From positions 62,001 through 126,000 of the forward strand of contig JADZAS010000014.1 of assembly GCA_020852515.1 (NCBI GenBank): a DNA stretch of 64,000 bases. Reading direction: 5' to 3'. The position numbers and the translations under genes were made by a program. The stretch is from Phycisphaerales bacterium (GTDB taxonomy: Bacteria; Planctomycetota; Phycisphaerae; Phycisphaerales; UBA5793). The notes under the pieces are model-generated. The model did no database searches. It was not told where the DNA came from and saw only the letters and a list, made by a program, of their open reading frames with translations. Below, piece by piece: positions 52,358 through 60,706 of this stretch (the stretch's first letter is position 1; every line of letters starts with the position of its first letter).

Positions 52358-53032
52358 CTACGTCGCCACGACTTGGCGCTTGCGGGCCGGGCGCGCCGAT
52401 GCAATCGCATCAGGCAGCAGCTCGCGGAAGAGCCGGTGCACCTCGACGGCGGCTTCCCTGGCACGCGAGCCCATGTGCCACACCACGGCCGCCTGGCCGG
52501 GCGCGTCGGCGTAAATCTGGCGGAGCGTCATGAAGGTCGGCGTGATCGGCAGCTTGAGCAATGCCGCGGCTTCCCGCATGTCCTGGGTCAGCCGGTAGTT
52601 CTTCCCCACCATGCTGAGCACGATGGTCGCCTTGGGCGGGCCGACGCGGATCTTCTGCGCCTGGCGGAGCACCTTGGTCGCGGCGTCCAGCGCGCGAATC
52701 TCCAGCATCGACGCCTTGCACGGCACGATGGCCTGGTCGGCCACGAGCAGCAGCGCCCGGCTGGTCTCGGCCAGGCTGCCGGGGCCGTCGGCGACGACGT
52801 AGTCGGTCTCCTGGGCCAGTTGCGGCAGCTCGTTGATGATGGTGTCCGGGTCGCGCATGCAGAGCGTCTTGACCTGCGGCGCCGCCTCGCGAATCCATTG
52901 CGACGACGACTGCTGCGTGTCGCAGTCGGCGAGCGTGACGCGGTGGCCCTGCTTGTCGAGCCACGCGGCCAGGTGAACGGCGAGCGTCGATTTCCCGACC
53001 CCGCCCTTGGAGTTCGCCACGGCGATAATCAT
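52358..53032 (-). CDS. parA: ParA-type partition ATPase (type Ib-like)
   Basis: A 224-residue deviant Walker ATPase. The P-loop KGGVGKST (residues 9-16) has the signature Lys and lies in MIIAVANSKGGVGKSTLAVHLA. Other motifs: TLADCDTQQSSSQW (Walker A' Asp), VVADGPGSLAETSRALLL, and VVWHMGSRAREAAVEVHRLF. There is no N-terminal HTH, so it belongs with short type Ib ParA proteins whose partner is an RHH protein. Its ATG abuts the repeat region at 53033-53285, allowing repression of the par operon by the partner. Confidence 0.9.
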   Translation of the reverse strand: MIIAVANSKGGVGKSTLAVHLAAWLDKQGHRVTLADCDTQQSSSQWIREAAPQVKTLCMRDPDTIINELPQLAQETDYVVADGPGSLAETSRALLLVADQAIVPCKASMLEIRALDAATKVLRQAQKIRVGPPKATIVLSMVGKNYRLTQDMREAAALLKLPITPTFMTLRQIYADAPGQAAVVWHMGSRAREAAVEVHRLFRELLPDAIASARPARKRQVVAT

Positions 53033-53285
53033 GCCTGATGGCTAGCACGATTGCATGCCCGATGGCAAGCATTATTTGCAGCCGGCAGTCTGGCATGCCT
53101 TCTGGCACGCAAGCCGGACGGCAAGAGCGACTGCACTCATGCCTGCATGATTGCCAGCCGTCAAGCCGCCACGTCATCCGGCCTTCATGCCTGCAAGCCT
53201 GCCGTCATGCCGTCGCGCCTGCATGCACGCCGTCAGGACGGTAGGCCAGCCTGCAAGCATGATAGCTTGCCAGCCAGCAGGCTTT
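53033..53285. repeat. Centromere-like degenerate repeats upstream of parA
   Basis: About 250 bases packed with variants of GGCAAGC/GGCATGC/GGCACGC and their complements (GATGGCAAGC at 53061, GGCATGCC at 53092, GGCACGC at 53104, CATGCCTGCATG near 53139, CATGCCTGCAAGCC near 53187 and more), at least a dozen on both strands. This dense array begins at the parA start codon and is a natural candidate for the partition site and par operator. Confidence 0.65.
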
Positions 53286-53705
53286 CACGGTGAAAGAAAT
53301 CCTAAGCACCGCTTAGGGGAGATGTCTGATGCTGAAATGCTCTGCGATGGAGATTCAGCGCGCGTCTTGGGCGGAATTCCCAGTCAGTCGTTCAACTGTG
53401 CTGAATCTGCCGTATACGGCCGTCGTCGTCGGGTCCTCACCGGCGGCTGGGACCCGACACGACGGGCGGCGGACACGCCAGGTTCAACCCACCCATCTGC
53501 CGGTATGGTCCCGAGTCCGAGGGTTCCTCTTCTTCGGCTTCACGCGCATGGGACGAGACAGGCGATGCCCCGCCTGGCGCGGACCATGCTCCGGCGCGAT
53601 GCGGGAACCAGGGAGCAGGGAGGCAGCTCGCAACGGCGCGCACAGAACTGGACAGCCGGAACGGCGCCCGCTGTCCAGCGTCGTGAAGATGAGGGGACGA
53701 AGCCC
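53286..53705. other. Intergenic, no gene seen
   Basis: Between the centromere-like repeats and the next minus-strand gene. It includes a 6-bp inverted repeat GCTGAA...TTCAGC near 53331-53358, otherwise nothing assignable. Confidence 0.35.
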
Positions 53706-54104
53706 TCAGTGTTCGGAGGGCAGGTAGAGCGTCCAGTAGCGGCCGTCGTAGCCGGCCCACACGTCCACGTGGTCGAGCGGGAAGTCGGTCCACGGGATAT
53801 GGCGGGTGACGAAGGGAGCAACGCCGTAGTCGGCGCGGGCGGTCAGCGTTGCCGAGCGGTCCTCGCGGACTTCGAGCCGCCAGAAGTGCAGGCTGAGCAC
53901 GCGCTCGTCGGATCTGCCGGCACGGGCAACATCGCCCCCAGCGATCGCCAGCGCAATCTCGTCGATGAGCCAGTACGCGCCGCCTCGACTGGCAAGGTAC
54001 CGGATGCCCGGCGTGTAGATGACGCCGCGGGCGAGCGGGCAGCGGAAGCGTTCGAGGTCGCCCGTGAACTGGCGGAGTTCGGCATGCGTGAGCGGTGTGT
54101 CCAT
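53706..54104 (-). CDS. DUF6876-like plasmid-associated protein
   Basis: A 132-residue protein from the ATG at 54104, with AAAGGAG upstream. Pattern: ELRQFTGDLERFRCPLARGVIYTPGIRYLASRGGAYWLIDEIALA, then LSLHFWRLEV and DVWAGYDGRYWTLYLPSEH. This matches a small family found on plasmids and phages (DUF6876), function unknown. It is part of the plasmid-like cassette at 52-57 kb. Confidence 0.75.
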   Translation of the reverse strand: MDTPLTHAELRQFTGDLERFRCPLARGVIYTPGIRYLASRGGAYWLIDEIALAIAGGDVARAGRSDERVLSLHFWRLEVREDRSATLTARADYGVAPFVTRHIPWTDFPLDHVDVWAGYDGRYWTLYLPSEH

Positions 54105-54369
54105 CGGTTGAGTCTCCTTTCGTGGCTGGTTGACCGATGCACACCGGACGGCGGCCGTGGAAAGCCGCCGCGTCAAGGGGATGGTGCGGGCAGGAGCGAA
54201 GCGACAACACGGTCCCCTTGAGGCCGCAGGCCGCACGCGGGGGCGGCGGACGCCAGGATGTGCATCAACAGGTCAACCCCCACGGAAGGAAGCCGGGCGA
54301 CACAGCCGCGGGCCGTGGCGAGCACGCGGAAGTCAGGGGAGGGAGGCGCAGTACTGCGCGCGGAAACGG

Positions 54370-54954
54370 TCAGCGACCACGCGCATTCGCGCGGGACAGT
54401 TCGCGTTCGAGGACGGCGATGCGGCCGAGTCGCCACGCGATGTGGTTGAAGGTGAGAGCGAGGGCGCTGGCGCGGGCCATCTCCAGGTCGCCGCCGTGAG
54501 CGATCTCGCGGTCGTAGCGGCTCAGGGCGTCGGCGCCGCGCTCGACGATCGCCTGGTATCGCTGACGGTCCGCTTCCAGCCCTTGACGTTCCGCGTTCAG
54601 CAGTTCGCGCGCCTTGACGATCCTCTTCGGGCCTGACCTCGGCAGTTCGCGGTCGAATGTGTGTTCAATGGCTGTCGCCGGTGGAATGGCATCGACGGGC
54701 ATCGGCGCAGCGCTGTCACCCTCGCGGCAGTAATGCCACGGATGGCCGGGCGGATAGGAGTGGGCGGCCGGTGGAATGTTGATTGGTTGTTCCGAGGCTG
54801 CGGGCTGGTCCTGTACGCCGATTGTGGGCTCCTGCACATGCGGCTGGGGAAGCGGTGAGGGGACGGGCGTGTCGCCTGGCTTCGACCAGTCAAAGAGCAG
54901 CTGTTCTCTCCGGCGGGCACATGGTGTGCGTCCTGGGCTGTTGCCGGAGTTCAT
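54370..54954 (-). CDS. Hypothetical plasmid-type protein with C-terminal helices
   Basis: A 194-residue protein. The first 80 residues are Pro/Gln-rich and probably disordered; the C-terminal half is helical and charged (KRIVKARELLNAERQGLEADRQRYQAIVERGADALSRYD). The ribosome site before the ATG at 54954 is weak; it lies 21 bases after the parE-like gene, so read-through translation is possible. I do not recognise the family. Confidence 0.55.
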   Translation of the reverse strand: MNSGNSPGRTPCARRREQLLFDWSKPGDTPVPSPLPQPHVQEPTIGVQDQPAASEQPINIPPAAHSYPPGHPWHYCREGDSAAPMPVDAIPPATAIEHTFDRELPRSGPKRIVKARELLNAERQGLEADRQRYQAIVERGADALSRYDREIAHGGDLEMARASALALTFNHIAWRLGRIAVLERELSRANARGR

Positions 54955-54975
54955 TCGGATGGAGCGGTCATGTCG

Positions 54976-55293
54976 TCAGCCGGACGCGGCCTCTGTCCTG
55001 TCGGCGGCGACAGCCGGGTCCAGGCGACAATGCAGCACCCCGACGACCTGCACGGCGTCGTCGAACACGCGGTAGACGATGGCGTAGTCGAACCTGCTGA
55101 GCACCGCTCGGCGGCACTCGCCGCGGACTCGCTGGTACATTGCGGGGTTATTGCGGATGTGCATTGTCAGCCGGTCGAGTTCCTGGACAAAGGCGCGGCC
55201 GAGACCGGGACGCAGCTCTTCCAGCCAGTGGTAGGCGGTGCGAATGTCCTCGTTCGCGGCGGCGGAGAAGCCAAGCGGGGCAACGCGGGTCAT
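54976..55293 (-). CDS. parE: ParE/RelE-family toxin
   Basis: A 105-residue toxin of the RelE/ParE superfamily: FSAAANEDIRTAYHWLEELRPGLGRAFVQELDRLTMHIRNNP, then YQRVRGECRRAVLSRFDYAIVYRVFDD and the last strand VVGVLHCRLDP. ParE relatives inhibit gyrase; RelE relatives cut mRNA; the conserved basic/aromatic C-terminal residues do not settle which. It overlaps its antitoxin by 4 bases (ATGA). It probably stabilises the plasmid-like element. Confidence 0.85.
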   Translation of the reverse strand: MTRVAPLGFSAAANEDIRTAYHWLEELRPGLGRAFVQELDRLTMHIRNNPAMYQRVRGECRRAVLSRFDYAIVYRVFDDAVQVVGVLHCRLDPAVAADRTEAASG

Positions 55294-55517
55294 GAAGCGC
55301 CGAGGAGCCGGTCACGGACCGTGTCCCACGGCTCGCTGGTCATCTCGCCGGCGTCCAGGGCGGCCACGCGGCGGTCAATCTCCGCGAGTTGCTCGGGCGT
55401 AAAGGGCGCGGCGCAGGCGTCCGCGTGAACGCTGTCCCAGAGCTCTTGGGCGAGCGCGACGCGCTCGGGCAGGGACAGCGATGAAAGCACGAACTGGTGA
55501 AGCGTGGATTGCGTCAT
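55290..55517 (-). CDS. Addiction-module antitoxin (Unstab_antitox family)
   Basis: A 75-residue protein with the PF09720-type pattern: LSLPERVALAQELWDSVHAD, then LTPEQ-like FTPEQLAEIDRRVAALDAGEMTSEPWDTVRDRLL. The family pairs with RelE/ParE toxins. It precedes the toxin gene, as usual, with the ATGA overlap coupling translation. Confidence 0.85.
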   Translation of the reverse strand: MTQSTLHQFVLSSLSLPERVALAQELWDSVHADACAAPFTPEQLAEIDRRVAALDAGEMTSEPWDTVRDRLLGAS

Positions 55518-55586
55518 TGTTCTCCTCCGTCAACGGTGTACATGCTCAAGAATGCCTCAGGCTGTGCCGCGTGTAAACCGGAAAGT

Positions 55587-56339
55587 TCATGCTCGCGCCT
55601 CCGGCGATGAACCGTTCAGCGCCGCCTCGATGCGCTTGCAGGCGTAGTTGAAGTAGACCGGGTCGCGCTCGATGCCGACGAAGCGCTTGCCGGCCAGCAC
55701 CGCGGCGACGCCGGTAGTGCCGGAGCCCATGAACGGGTCGAGGATGGAATCGGCGGGAATCGAATCGCAGAACCAGCGCACCTGTTCCAGCGGTCGCGGA
55801 CAGGGCACGGGGTTGTCGCCGGTGTAGCCGGTCCACGGCCGCAGGTCGGCGACGTGCCAGTCGCGGGGCAGTTCGTCCTTGAGCAGCGAACGGCCGCTCC
55901 AGAAAATCACCGGGTCCCAGCTCAGGCAACGCTGGCGACCTTGCTCGGGATACACCTTGCAGGCAGCGATGATGCGGAAGCCCTTGGGGAAGTAGCGGTG
56001 CCAGCGTTCGGCGGTGAGCGGACTCTGCCAGACGAAGCACGGGCCGTTGCCGGTGATGCGGACCAGCTCGGGCACGAGCCGTTCCATCATGGCGTCGTAC
56101 TTCTCCGGCGCGTCGTCATAGCTGCGGTACTGGAAGCCGATGCCGTAAGGAGGGTCGGTGACGACGGCGCCGATGCCGGAGAGCGTCGGCAGGATGTCGA
56201 AGCAGTCTGCGCGGTAGAGCGTGGCGTTGCCGATGACTCGCTTTTCGACGGGTGCGGAAGCAACTCCCGCGGCCACTGGACGCGACTTGCGGCGGAGCCG
56301 CGCCGCGAAGAACGGGTTGATGAGGGCGACGGCGGTCAT
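55587..56339 (-). CDS. DNA (N4-cytosine/N6-adenine) methyltransferase
   Basis: A 250-residue beta-class methylase from the ATG at 56339, which overlaps the upstream stop as ATGA. Catalytic motif IV AVVTDPPYGIGFQY comes first; the AdoMet motif I comes last (SILDPFMGSGTTGVAAVLAGKRFVGIERD), the beta-class order. No restriction enzyme is adjacent, so it is an orphan methylase of the kind plasmids and phages use to evade restriction. Confidence 0.9.
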   Translation of the reverse strand: MTAVALINPFFAARLRRKSRPVAAGVASAPVEKRVIGNATLYRADCFDILPTLSGIGAVVTDPPYGIGFQYRSYDDAPEKYDAMMERLVPELVRITGNGPCFVWQSPLTAERWHRYFPKGFRIIAACKVYPEQGRQRCLSWDPVIFWSGRSLLKDELPRDWHVADLRPWTGYTGDNPVPCPRPLEQVRWFCDSIPADSILDPFMGSGTTGVAAVLAGKRFVGIERDPVYFNYACKRIEAALNGSSPEARA

Positions 56340-56584
56340 GGCGTCACCTCCTCGCGCAGCTCGCACTCGAAGTGGTAGCACGCTTCGGTGACGATGTTGC
56401 CGGTGTCGAAGCCCTGCTGCTTCGCAAAGTGCAGCAGATCGGCGATGAGGTCGAAGATGGCGGTCTCCAGGTCGCCGCGGTCCATCGTGTCGGGATGGTC
56501 GCCGCCGTAGGTGCGGACGGTGAAGGCGGCGAGCGCGTCTTTCGCCCAGGCGGCGCGGTCGGCGTTGGTCGGTTCATTGGTCAT
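56336..56584 (-). CDS. Small plasmid-type protein upstream of the methylase
   Basis: An 82-residue acidic, helical protein from the ATG at 56584 with AAAGGAG upstream. Pattern: DRAAWAKDALAAFTVRTYGGDHPDTMDRGDLETAIFDLIADLLHFAKQQGFDT, ending FECELREEVTP. Typical of small genes of unknown role in plasmid backbones. Overlaps the methylase gene by 4 bases. Confidence 0.75.
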   Translation of the reverse strand: MTNEPTNADRAAWAKDALAAFTVRTYGGDHPDTMDRGDLETAIFDLIADLLHFAKQQGFDTGNIVTEACYHFECELREEVTP

Positions 56585-56600
56585 GTGATGCTCCTTTCGA

Positions 56601-56629
56601 TAGAGAAGGGCGGGCCTTGCGGCCCGCCC
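56601..56629 (-). terminator. Intrinsic terminator after the 67-residue gene
   Basis: A perfect 9-bp stem GGGCGGGCC/GGCCCGCCC with a 4-base loop (56608-56629). On the minus strand it is followed by TTCTCTA. It lies between the stop at 56643 and the start at 56584, so it would separate or attenuate these two genes. Confidence 0.65.
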
Positions 56630-56642
56630 GATTGCGGATGGG

Positions 56643-56846
56643 TCAGTCCTTCTTGTCGCTGGCGACGCGGAGCGTGATGCGGCCGTCCAAAGGCACGCAT
56701 TCGAGCTGGATGTTGAAGCCCTTGCCGTCGTTGTGCGGCCAGGCGGACCCGATGCGGGTCCAGAAGCCCTTCTTGCCCTCCCGGTCGCGCACCTGGTAGG
56801 CGATGTGCGTGGGAGCCTTGGAAGCGTTGGTGTTCGTGTCGGACAT
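56643..56846 (-). CDS. Small plasmid-type protein
   Basis: A 67-residue protein from the ATG at 56846 with AAAAGGAG upstream. Pattern: THIAYQVRDREGKKGFWTRIGSAWPHNDGKGFNIQLECVPLDGRITLR, a single beta-rich domain. This is a recurrent family of small proteins on plasmids and ICEs with no known function. Confidence 0.78.
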   Translation of the reverse strand: MSDTNTNASKAPTHIAYQVRDREGKKGFWTRIGSAWPHNDGKGFNIQLECVPLDGRITLRVASDKKD

Positions 56847-57285
56847 GTGAGTCTCCTTTTCTGAGGTTTCCGGCCGCGCCCATCGCGGCCTGATGGCACG
56901 CGTACACCAGCCGCTCCAGCCGGGGCGGAGCGCACCGGTCACAGCGGAAAACGGGAGGGACCCGGTCTGCAACGCAGTGAAGATTGGGAGGAACCGGTTT
57001 TCTGCTTGACCGGACCGGCGGCGGCTGTAGCGATGCCGTCAATCAGGCCGTGTGTGGGTGCAGGAGACCGGGGAAAGGTTAAGACGAGCCCGGCACGTCA
57101 ACGCCCGGGCGACCCCGCATTGCCGGACAGGAAGTGCATGCGAGGGGCCTGTGCTTCTGTCGCATCGTGCCTGGCCGTGTGTCAACAGGGTTCAAGAGCA
57201 GCGGCGATGGTGCTAAAGGCCGGACTGCTCCGCGTGCGCCGAGTGGATGGCCCTTCCGCCGGGGGGCGTCAAAGGGCCGCACCGC
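56847..57285. other. Intergenic, no gene seen
   Basis: A 439-base gap between the plasmid-type cassette and the glycosyltransferase-like gene. No convincing gene or hairpin. It may mark the right-hand edge of the plasmid backbone. Confidence 0.35.
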
Positions 57286-58830
57286 TCATGGCGTTCCACA
57301 GGCCTTCGTGCTGTCACGCCGGACATAGATCGGCACGCGGTGCCCCGGGATCACAAGCACGTCGGAGACGTAGTCTTTGAGAAGGTCATCGCAGGAACCG
57401 GGATGACAGGTAGGCTGGACGTTGGGCAGGTCGAAAACGAGGATATCGGGCCTCCGTCGCTTCACGTACGCGGGGTCAAACAGCTCGTGTCCGAGCATCC
57501 CCTGGCCGAAGGACTTGCCAGGGTCGAATCGGTGTTGCGTCAGGTATGCGTCGTTCAGCCCCAGCACGTCCAGGGCGGGAAGCTCCGAGTAGAATGGAAT
57601 GGCGCCCGCGGCGGTGACGGCAATCAGTGGTCGCGCATCGCCGCACCGCGCTTTGAGCGCCTTGCCTATCGCGACAACGTTCGTGACGAACGACAGGTCG
57701 GTACCGCGGGGGTCGCGGAACTCAACCATGCTGAACTGGATAGCAATCGTGGCAGCCACGACTGACAGGAAGACGGGGTGCTGCGATTTCGGGGTCACTG
57801 CCGCGCGGGCGGCGGCGACACGTGCGGCGAGGAAGAGGAGCAGCGGAAAGATGGGCACGTAGAATCGAAACCCGTCCCGGAAGATGTCGCCGCCGGCGAG
57901 AATGACGCACGCGACGACGACCTGGATCATCAGGATGGCCGTCCGGTCGAGTGGGTCGCTGAACTTGCCGGCGGCGACAGCGGTCCGTCCAAGGTAGCAA
58001 TAGGCGACGATGGGAAGCACCGAGAGCATCGCACGGCAGGTGTAGAGGATGCCCAGTTCCATATGAGCGAGCGATGGCGCCACCTTGGCGGCAGCCGAGT
58101 TGGCGACCCACGCATTGTAATAGACCAGGCGGAACGAGAGCTGGGCGACGAAGAAGAGGAAGGGCACTGCGCTGACCGTGACAACGTCGCGAACACGGTC
58201 GCGCAGCGGTGAATTGGAGTATGCCAGCATGCCGGCGCCGAGGGAGAGGACGTAGATCGGTCCTTCGGGGCGCGTCCAGCAAAGCAGTCCGAGCAGCAGC
58301 GCGGCCACCGACAGGCCGGCTCCCGGTCGCCCAGATACTGATCCGCGAACGGCGAACACGGCGCCGGTCAACAGCAGCATCACCAGGGGTGCTTCGAGGC
58401 CGCCGAGTGCCCAGACGGCGACGGTGGCGTTGACCGCGAAGCAGCACAGCACAAAGCAGGCTTCTGCCGGCGGCATTCTCAGCGATCGCAGGTAGCAGCA
58501 GAGGACGGCGTAGGTCCCGAGCGTGCAAGCGATGCCCAGCAGGCGAACCGCGTCCACGAGATCCATGCCGGCCCGATGGAGTATCGCCGCAAGGAGAACC
58601 CACAGGAGGTTTGAGTACCCCTCCACGTATTCACCGTCATTCCACGTCAACCCATATCCGTTCACCAGGCGCTGCGCGTACCGGAGGCTGATAAAGGCGT
58701 CGTCGGCAATGAACGGGTAGAAGTACCAGAGGTGCGCCGCCAGGAGCACGAGGGGCAAGGCGACCGCGAGTAGGTAATGTGGCTGGCGCGAGTGCGTCGG
58801 TAACTGGGCCATCGAGCGATACTGCCACAT
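57286..58830 (-). CDS. GT-C fold glycosyltransferase-like membrane protein
   Basis: A 514-residue protein with about ten TM segments. The first periplasmic loop has IADDAFISLRYAQRLVNGYGLTWN, the Asp-containing loop typical of GT-C enzymes (ArnT/PMT or mycobacterial AftB-like). Further loops have WTRPEGP and a C-terminal soluble domain with LDVLGLNDAYLTQHRFD. It would transfer a sugar from a polyprenyl-phosphate donor outside the cytoplasm. Start at 58830 or at a second ATG at 58812. Alone on its strand. Confidence 0.75.
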   Translation of the reverse strand: MWQYRSMAQLPTHSRQPHYLLAVALPLVLLAAHLWYFYPFIADDAFISLRYAQRLVNGYGLTWNDGEYVEGYSNLLWVLLAAILHRAGMDLVDAVRLLGIACTLGTYAVLCCYLRSLRMPPAEACFVLCCFAVNATVAVWALGGLEAPLVMLLLTGAVFAVRGSVSGRPGAGLSVAALLLGLLCWTRPEGPIYVLSLGAGMLAYSNSPLRDRVRDVVTVSAVPFLFFVAQLSFRLVYYNAWVANSAAAKVAPSLAHMELGILYTCRAMLSVLPIVAYCYLGRTAVAAGKFSDPLDRTAILMIQVVVACVILAGGDIFRDGFRFYVPIFPLLLFLAARVAAARAAVTPKSQHPVFLSVVAATIAIQFSMVEFRDPRGTDLSFVTNVVAIGKALKARCGDARPLIAVTAAGAIPFYSELPALDVLGLNDAYLTQHRFDPGKSFGQGMLGHELFDPAYVKRRRPDILVFDLPNVQPTCHPGSCDDLLKDYVSDVLVIPGHRVPIYVRRDSTKACGTP

Positions 58831-59049
58831 CCGCCGCGGGCGGTCCAGGAATATGAGGCGGGCGGCGTTGCTCCGGGTACGCGCACCGGAAGACCCATCT
58901 GCCGGGCCGGTGGCAGCGCCGGCATTGCGGCGGCAGGACCGAGACCCCGCAAAAAGTGAGCACTGTCAACGGTTTGCTGCGCCGGGTGCGGCCGTCACAA
59001 AACCATCACAAAAAGGAGCGCGACAAGCGCCGCGGAATGGGCTAGTCTG

Positions 59050-59082
59050 AAAATGTGCCAGATCGTCGAATCGGCACGTTTT
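59050..59082 (+). promoter_or_regulatory. Hairpin in the leader of the pilin gene
   Basis: AAAATGTGCC...GGCACGTTTT forms a 9/10 matched inverted repeat with an inner GAT/ATC pair. It ends 21 bases before the pilin ATG. The T-run after a GC core resembles a small terminator, but its position suggests a 5'-leader element or the end of an upstream transcript. Confidence 0.45.
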
Positions 59083-59103
59083 CTACAACTACGAGAGGTC
59101 TTT

Positions 59104-59433
59104 ATGACTCACTCCAAGACTCTTGCATTAACATGGCAGGCCTGCCTGTTGATGCTCGCCGGCGTGGCGATCGTGCTCATGCCGGACCTGGCCTTCGCGG
59201 GCCAGGACACACCGATGGGCAGCGTGCTCTGCACGGTGGTCCAGTGGTTCACCGGCAATACCGGTAAGGGCCTGGCGACTATCGCGATCACCATCATCGG
59301 CATCGGCGCCCTCCTGGGCAAGGTGTCGTGGGGCATGGCGATCATCGTCGGTATTGGCGTCGCCATCGTGTTCGGCGCCGCCGGCATCGTGAACGCGCTC
59401 GGAGCTCAATACTCCGGCGACTGCACGATCTAG
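59104..59433 (+). CDS. VirB2/TrbC-like conjugal pilin
   Basis: A 109-residue protein from the ATG at 59104 with GAGAGG upstream. An N-terminal signal (ALTWQACLLMLAGVAIVLMPDLAFA) cleaves at AFA-GQ. The mature part is about 77 residues, with two TM segments (GKGLATIAITIIGIGALLG and GMAIIVGIGVAIVFGAAGIVNAL) joined by a short basic loop, the exact layout of VirB2/TrbC pilins. Two Cys (VLC, GDC) could form a disulfide. No other type IV secretion gene is nearby, so the rest of the apparatus must lie outside the window or be lost. Confidence 0.8.
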   Translation: MTHSKTLALTWQACLLMLAGVAIVLMPDLAFAGQDTPMGSVLCTVVQWFTGNTGKGLATIAITIIGIGALLGKVSWGMAIIVGIGVAIVFGAAGIVNALGAQYSGDCTI

Positions 59434-59459
59434 CCGCAACGCGAGTTGCTGCTCGGAAA

Positions 59460-59483
59460 GGGCCTGCCGGCGACGGCAGGCCC
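59460..59483 (+). terminator. Strong hairpin terminator after the pilin gene
   Basis: A perfect 10-bp GC-rich stem GGGCCTGCCG/CGGCAGGCCC closed by a GCGA (GNRA) loop, followed by TATTCT. It lies 26 bases after the pilin stop and before the 3' end of the convergent IS-type gene, so it can serve both strands. Confidence 0.7.
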
Positions 59484-59505
59484 TATTCTCGTGGCCGGAC
59501 GGAGC

Positions 59506-60018
59506 TCACACATCTGCCGGCCTGCCGCCCCGCCGGCCTTTCACCCTGCGAGTCCGCTTCCGCCAGGCGAACGGGCCGGTTCCCGTCTTGGCGCCGCGCT
59601 TCGGACGCCCGCGCGGACGGTGGAACCAACCGAGCGCGTTGAGGATCTTCTGCACCTGGCTGGGGTGGTAGGCGACGCCGAACTCGCGCCGGATGAGTTC
59701 GGCGACTCGGGCGAGTGTCCATCGCTGCGAATCGAAGCCGCAGGCGACCGGCCCGGCGAGCAGCAGCGGCTCCAGCCGCGCCAGCTCCTCGTCGGCCAGC
59801 TTGGGCTTGCAGCCGGTGCGCCCGGCGACTGGAAGCGCATCCCCGCCCTCGATCTTCCACTTGCGGTGCCAGCGTGAAGCGGTCATGCGGCTGACGCCCA
59901 CCAGGCGCGCTACCTCCGCCTGCGTGCAGCCGCGGGCGAAGAGTTCCGCGGCCCGGGCACGGCGCTGCCGCTCTCCGGCGCGGTCGAGGCGGTGGAGTCT
60001 GGGCTTTCCCCTGGCCAT
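59506..60018 (-). CDS. IS630-type transposase N-terminal HTH (stand-alone)
   Basis: A 170-residue protein from the ATG at 60018. It holds the paired HTH/winged-helix region of IS630/Tc1-type transposases: RARAAELFARGCTQAEVARLVGVSRMTASRWHRKWKIEGG, then LARVAELIRREFGVAYHPSQVQKILNALGW. The DDE catalytic domain that should follow is absent; a basic tail (RKRTRRVKGRRGGRP) ends the frame. Either ORF-A of a split transposase whose ORF-B is gone, or a domesticated DNA-binding protein. No terminal inverted repeats were seen. Confidence 0.75.
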   Translation of the reverse strand: MARGKPRLHRLDRAGERQRRARAAELFARGCTQAEVARLVGVSRMTASRWHRKWKIEGGDALPVAGRTGCKPKLADEELARLEPLLLAGPVACGFDSQRWTLARVAELIRREFGVAYHPSQVQKILNALGWFHRPRGRPKRGAKTGTGPFAWRKRTRRVKGRRGGRPADV

Positions 60019-60115
60019 GGAGCGACCATGCCACACGCTGGCGGGCGTGTCCAGCGCGGCATACGCAGTGCCTGGGATCGAGTGATACCGCCCGTGCGAG
60101 TAGAATGCGAACGGC

Positions 60116-60706
60116 ATGGACGAACCCCCGGGTGAACTGACGCGATTGCTGGGCGATGACTCGCTCGACGCGGCGGAGAAGGCGCGACGCCTGATGCCGC
60201 TGGTGTACCAGGAGCTGCGCGCCTTTGCGCAGGCGCGGCTCAACGAGGAACGCACCGGCCACACGCTCACGGCGACCGCTCTCGTTCATGAAACATACAT
60301 GAGGATGTTCGGGGGCGGCGAGGTTCCCTGGCGGAGCCGGGCGCACTTCTTCGACGCGGCCGGCACGGCCATGCGCCGGATTCTCATCGACTACGCGCGG
60401 GAGCGCGGCGCGCTCAAGCGTGGCGGCGGCCACGAACGAATGCACCTTGACGCCGTCGCGACACTGGCCGCGGCGGACGGACAGGCCGTCGAGTACATGG
60501 CGCTCGAAGAAGCGCTCCAGGAGTTGGAACGCCACGATGAAAGGGCGGCCCGGGCTGTGATGTTGAGGTTTTACGCCGGTCTGACGAACGCGGAAGCGGC
60601 CGAAGTGCTCGGCGTCTCGGAGCGAACTGTGAAGTACGAGTGGGAGTTCGCACGGGCCTGGCTGGCCAGACGGCTCGATGGGGATGACGATCGGGAGCGG
60701 CCATGA
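60116..60706 (+). CDS. ECF-type sigma factor (planctomycete/acidobacterial TIGR02999-like)
   Basis: A 196-residue sigma-70-like factor with region 2 (LVYQELRAFAQARLNEERTGHTLTATALVHETYMRMF) and the family core WRSRAHFFDAAGTAMRRILIDYAR. Region 4 is RAVMLRFYAGLTNAEAAEVLGVSERTVKYEWEFARAWL. This subgroup is typically linked to a Ser/Thr kinase rather than an anti-sigma factor. Its stop overlaps the kinase start (ATGA), so the pair forms one regulatory unit. Confidence 0.92.
   Translation: MDEPPGELTRLLGDDSLDAAEKARRLMPLVYQELRAFAQARLNEERTGHTLTATALVHETYMRMFGGGEVPWRSRAHFFDAAGTAMRRILIDYARERGALKRGGGHERMHLDAVATLAAADGQAVEYMALEEALQELERHDERAARAVMLRFYAGLTNAEAAEVLGVSERTVKYEWEFARAWLARRLDGDDDRERP

Noticed and set aside
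53033-53285. CRISPR array
   Set aside because: The repeats are short, degenerate, on both strands and irregularly spaced, with no cas gene; better explained as a partition site.
53470-53500. tRNA-like arm around AGGTTCAACCC
   Set aside because: No cloverleaf could be built from the flanking bases and no acceptor stem matches; not a tRNA.
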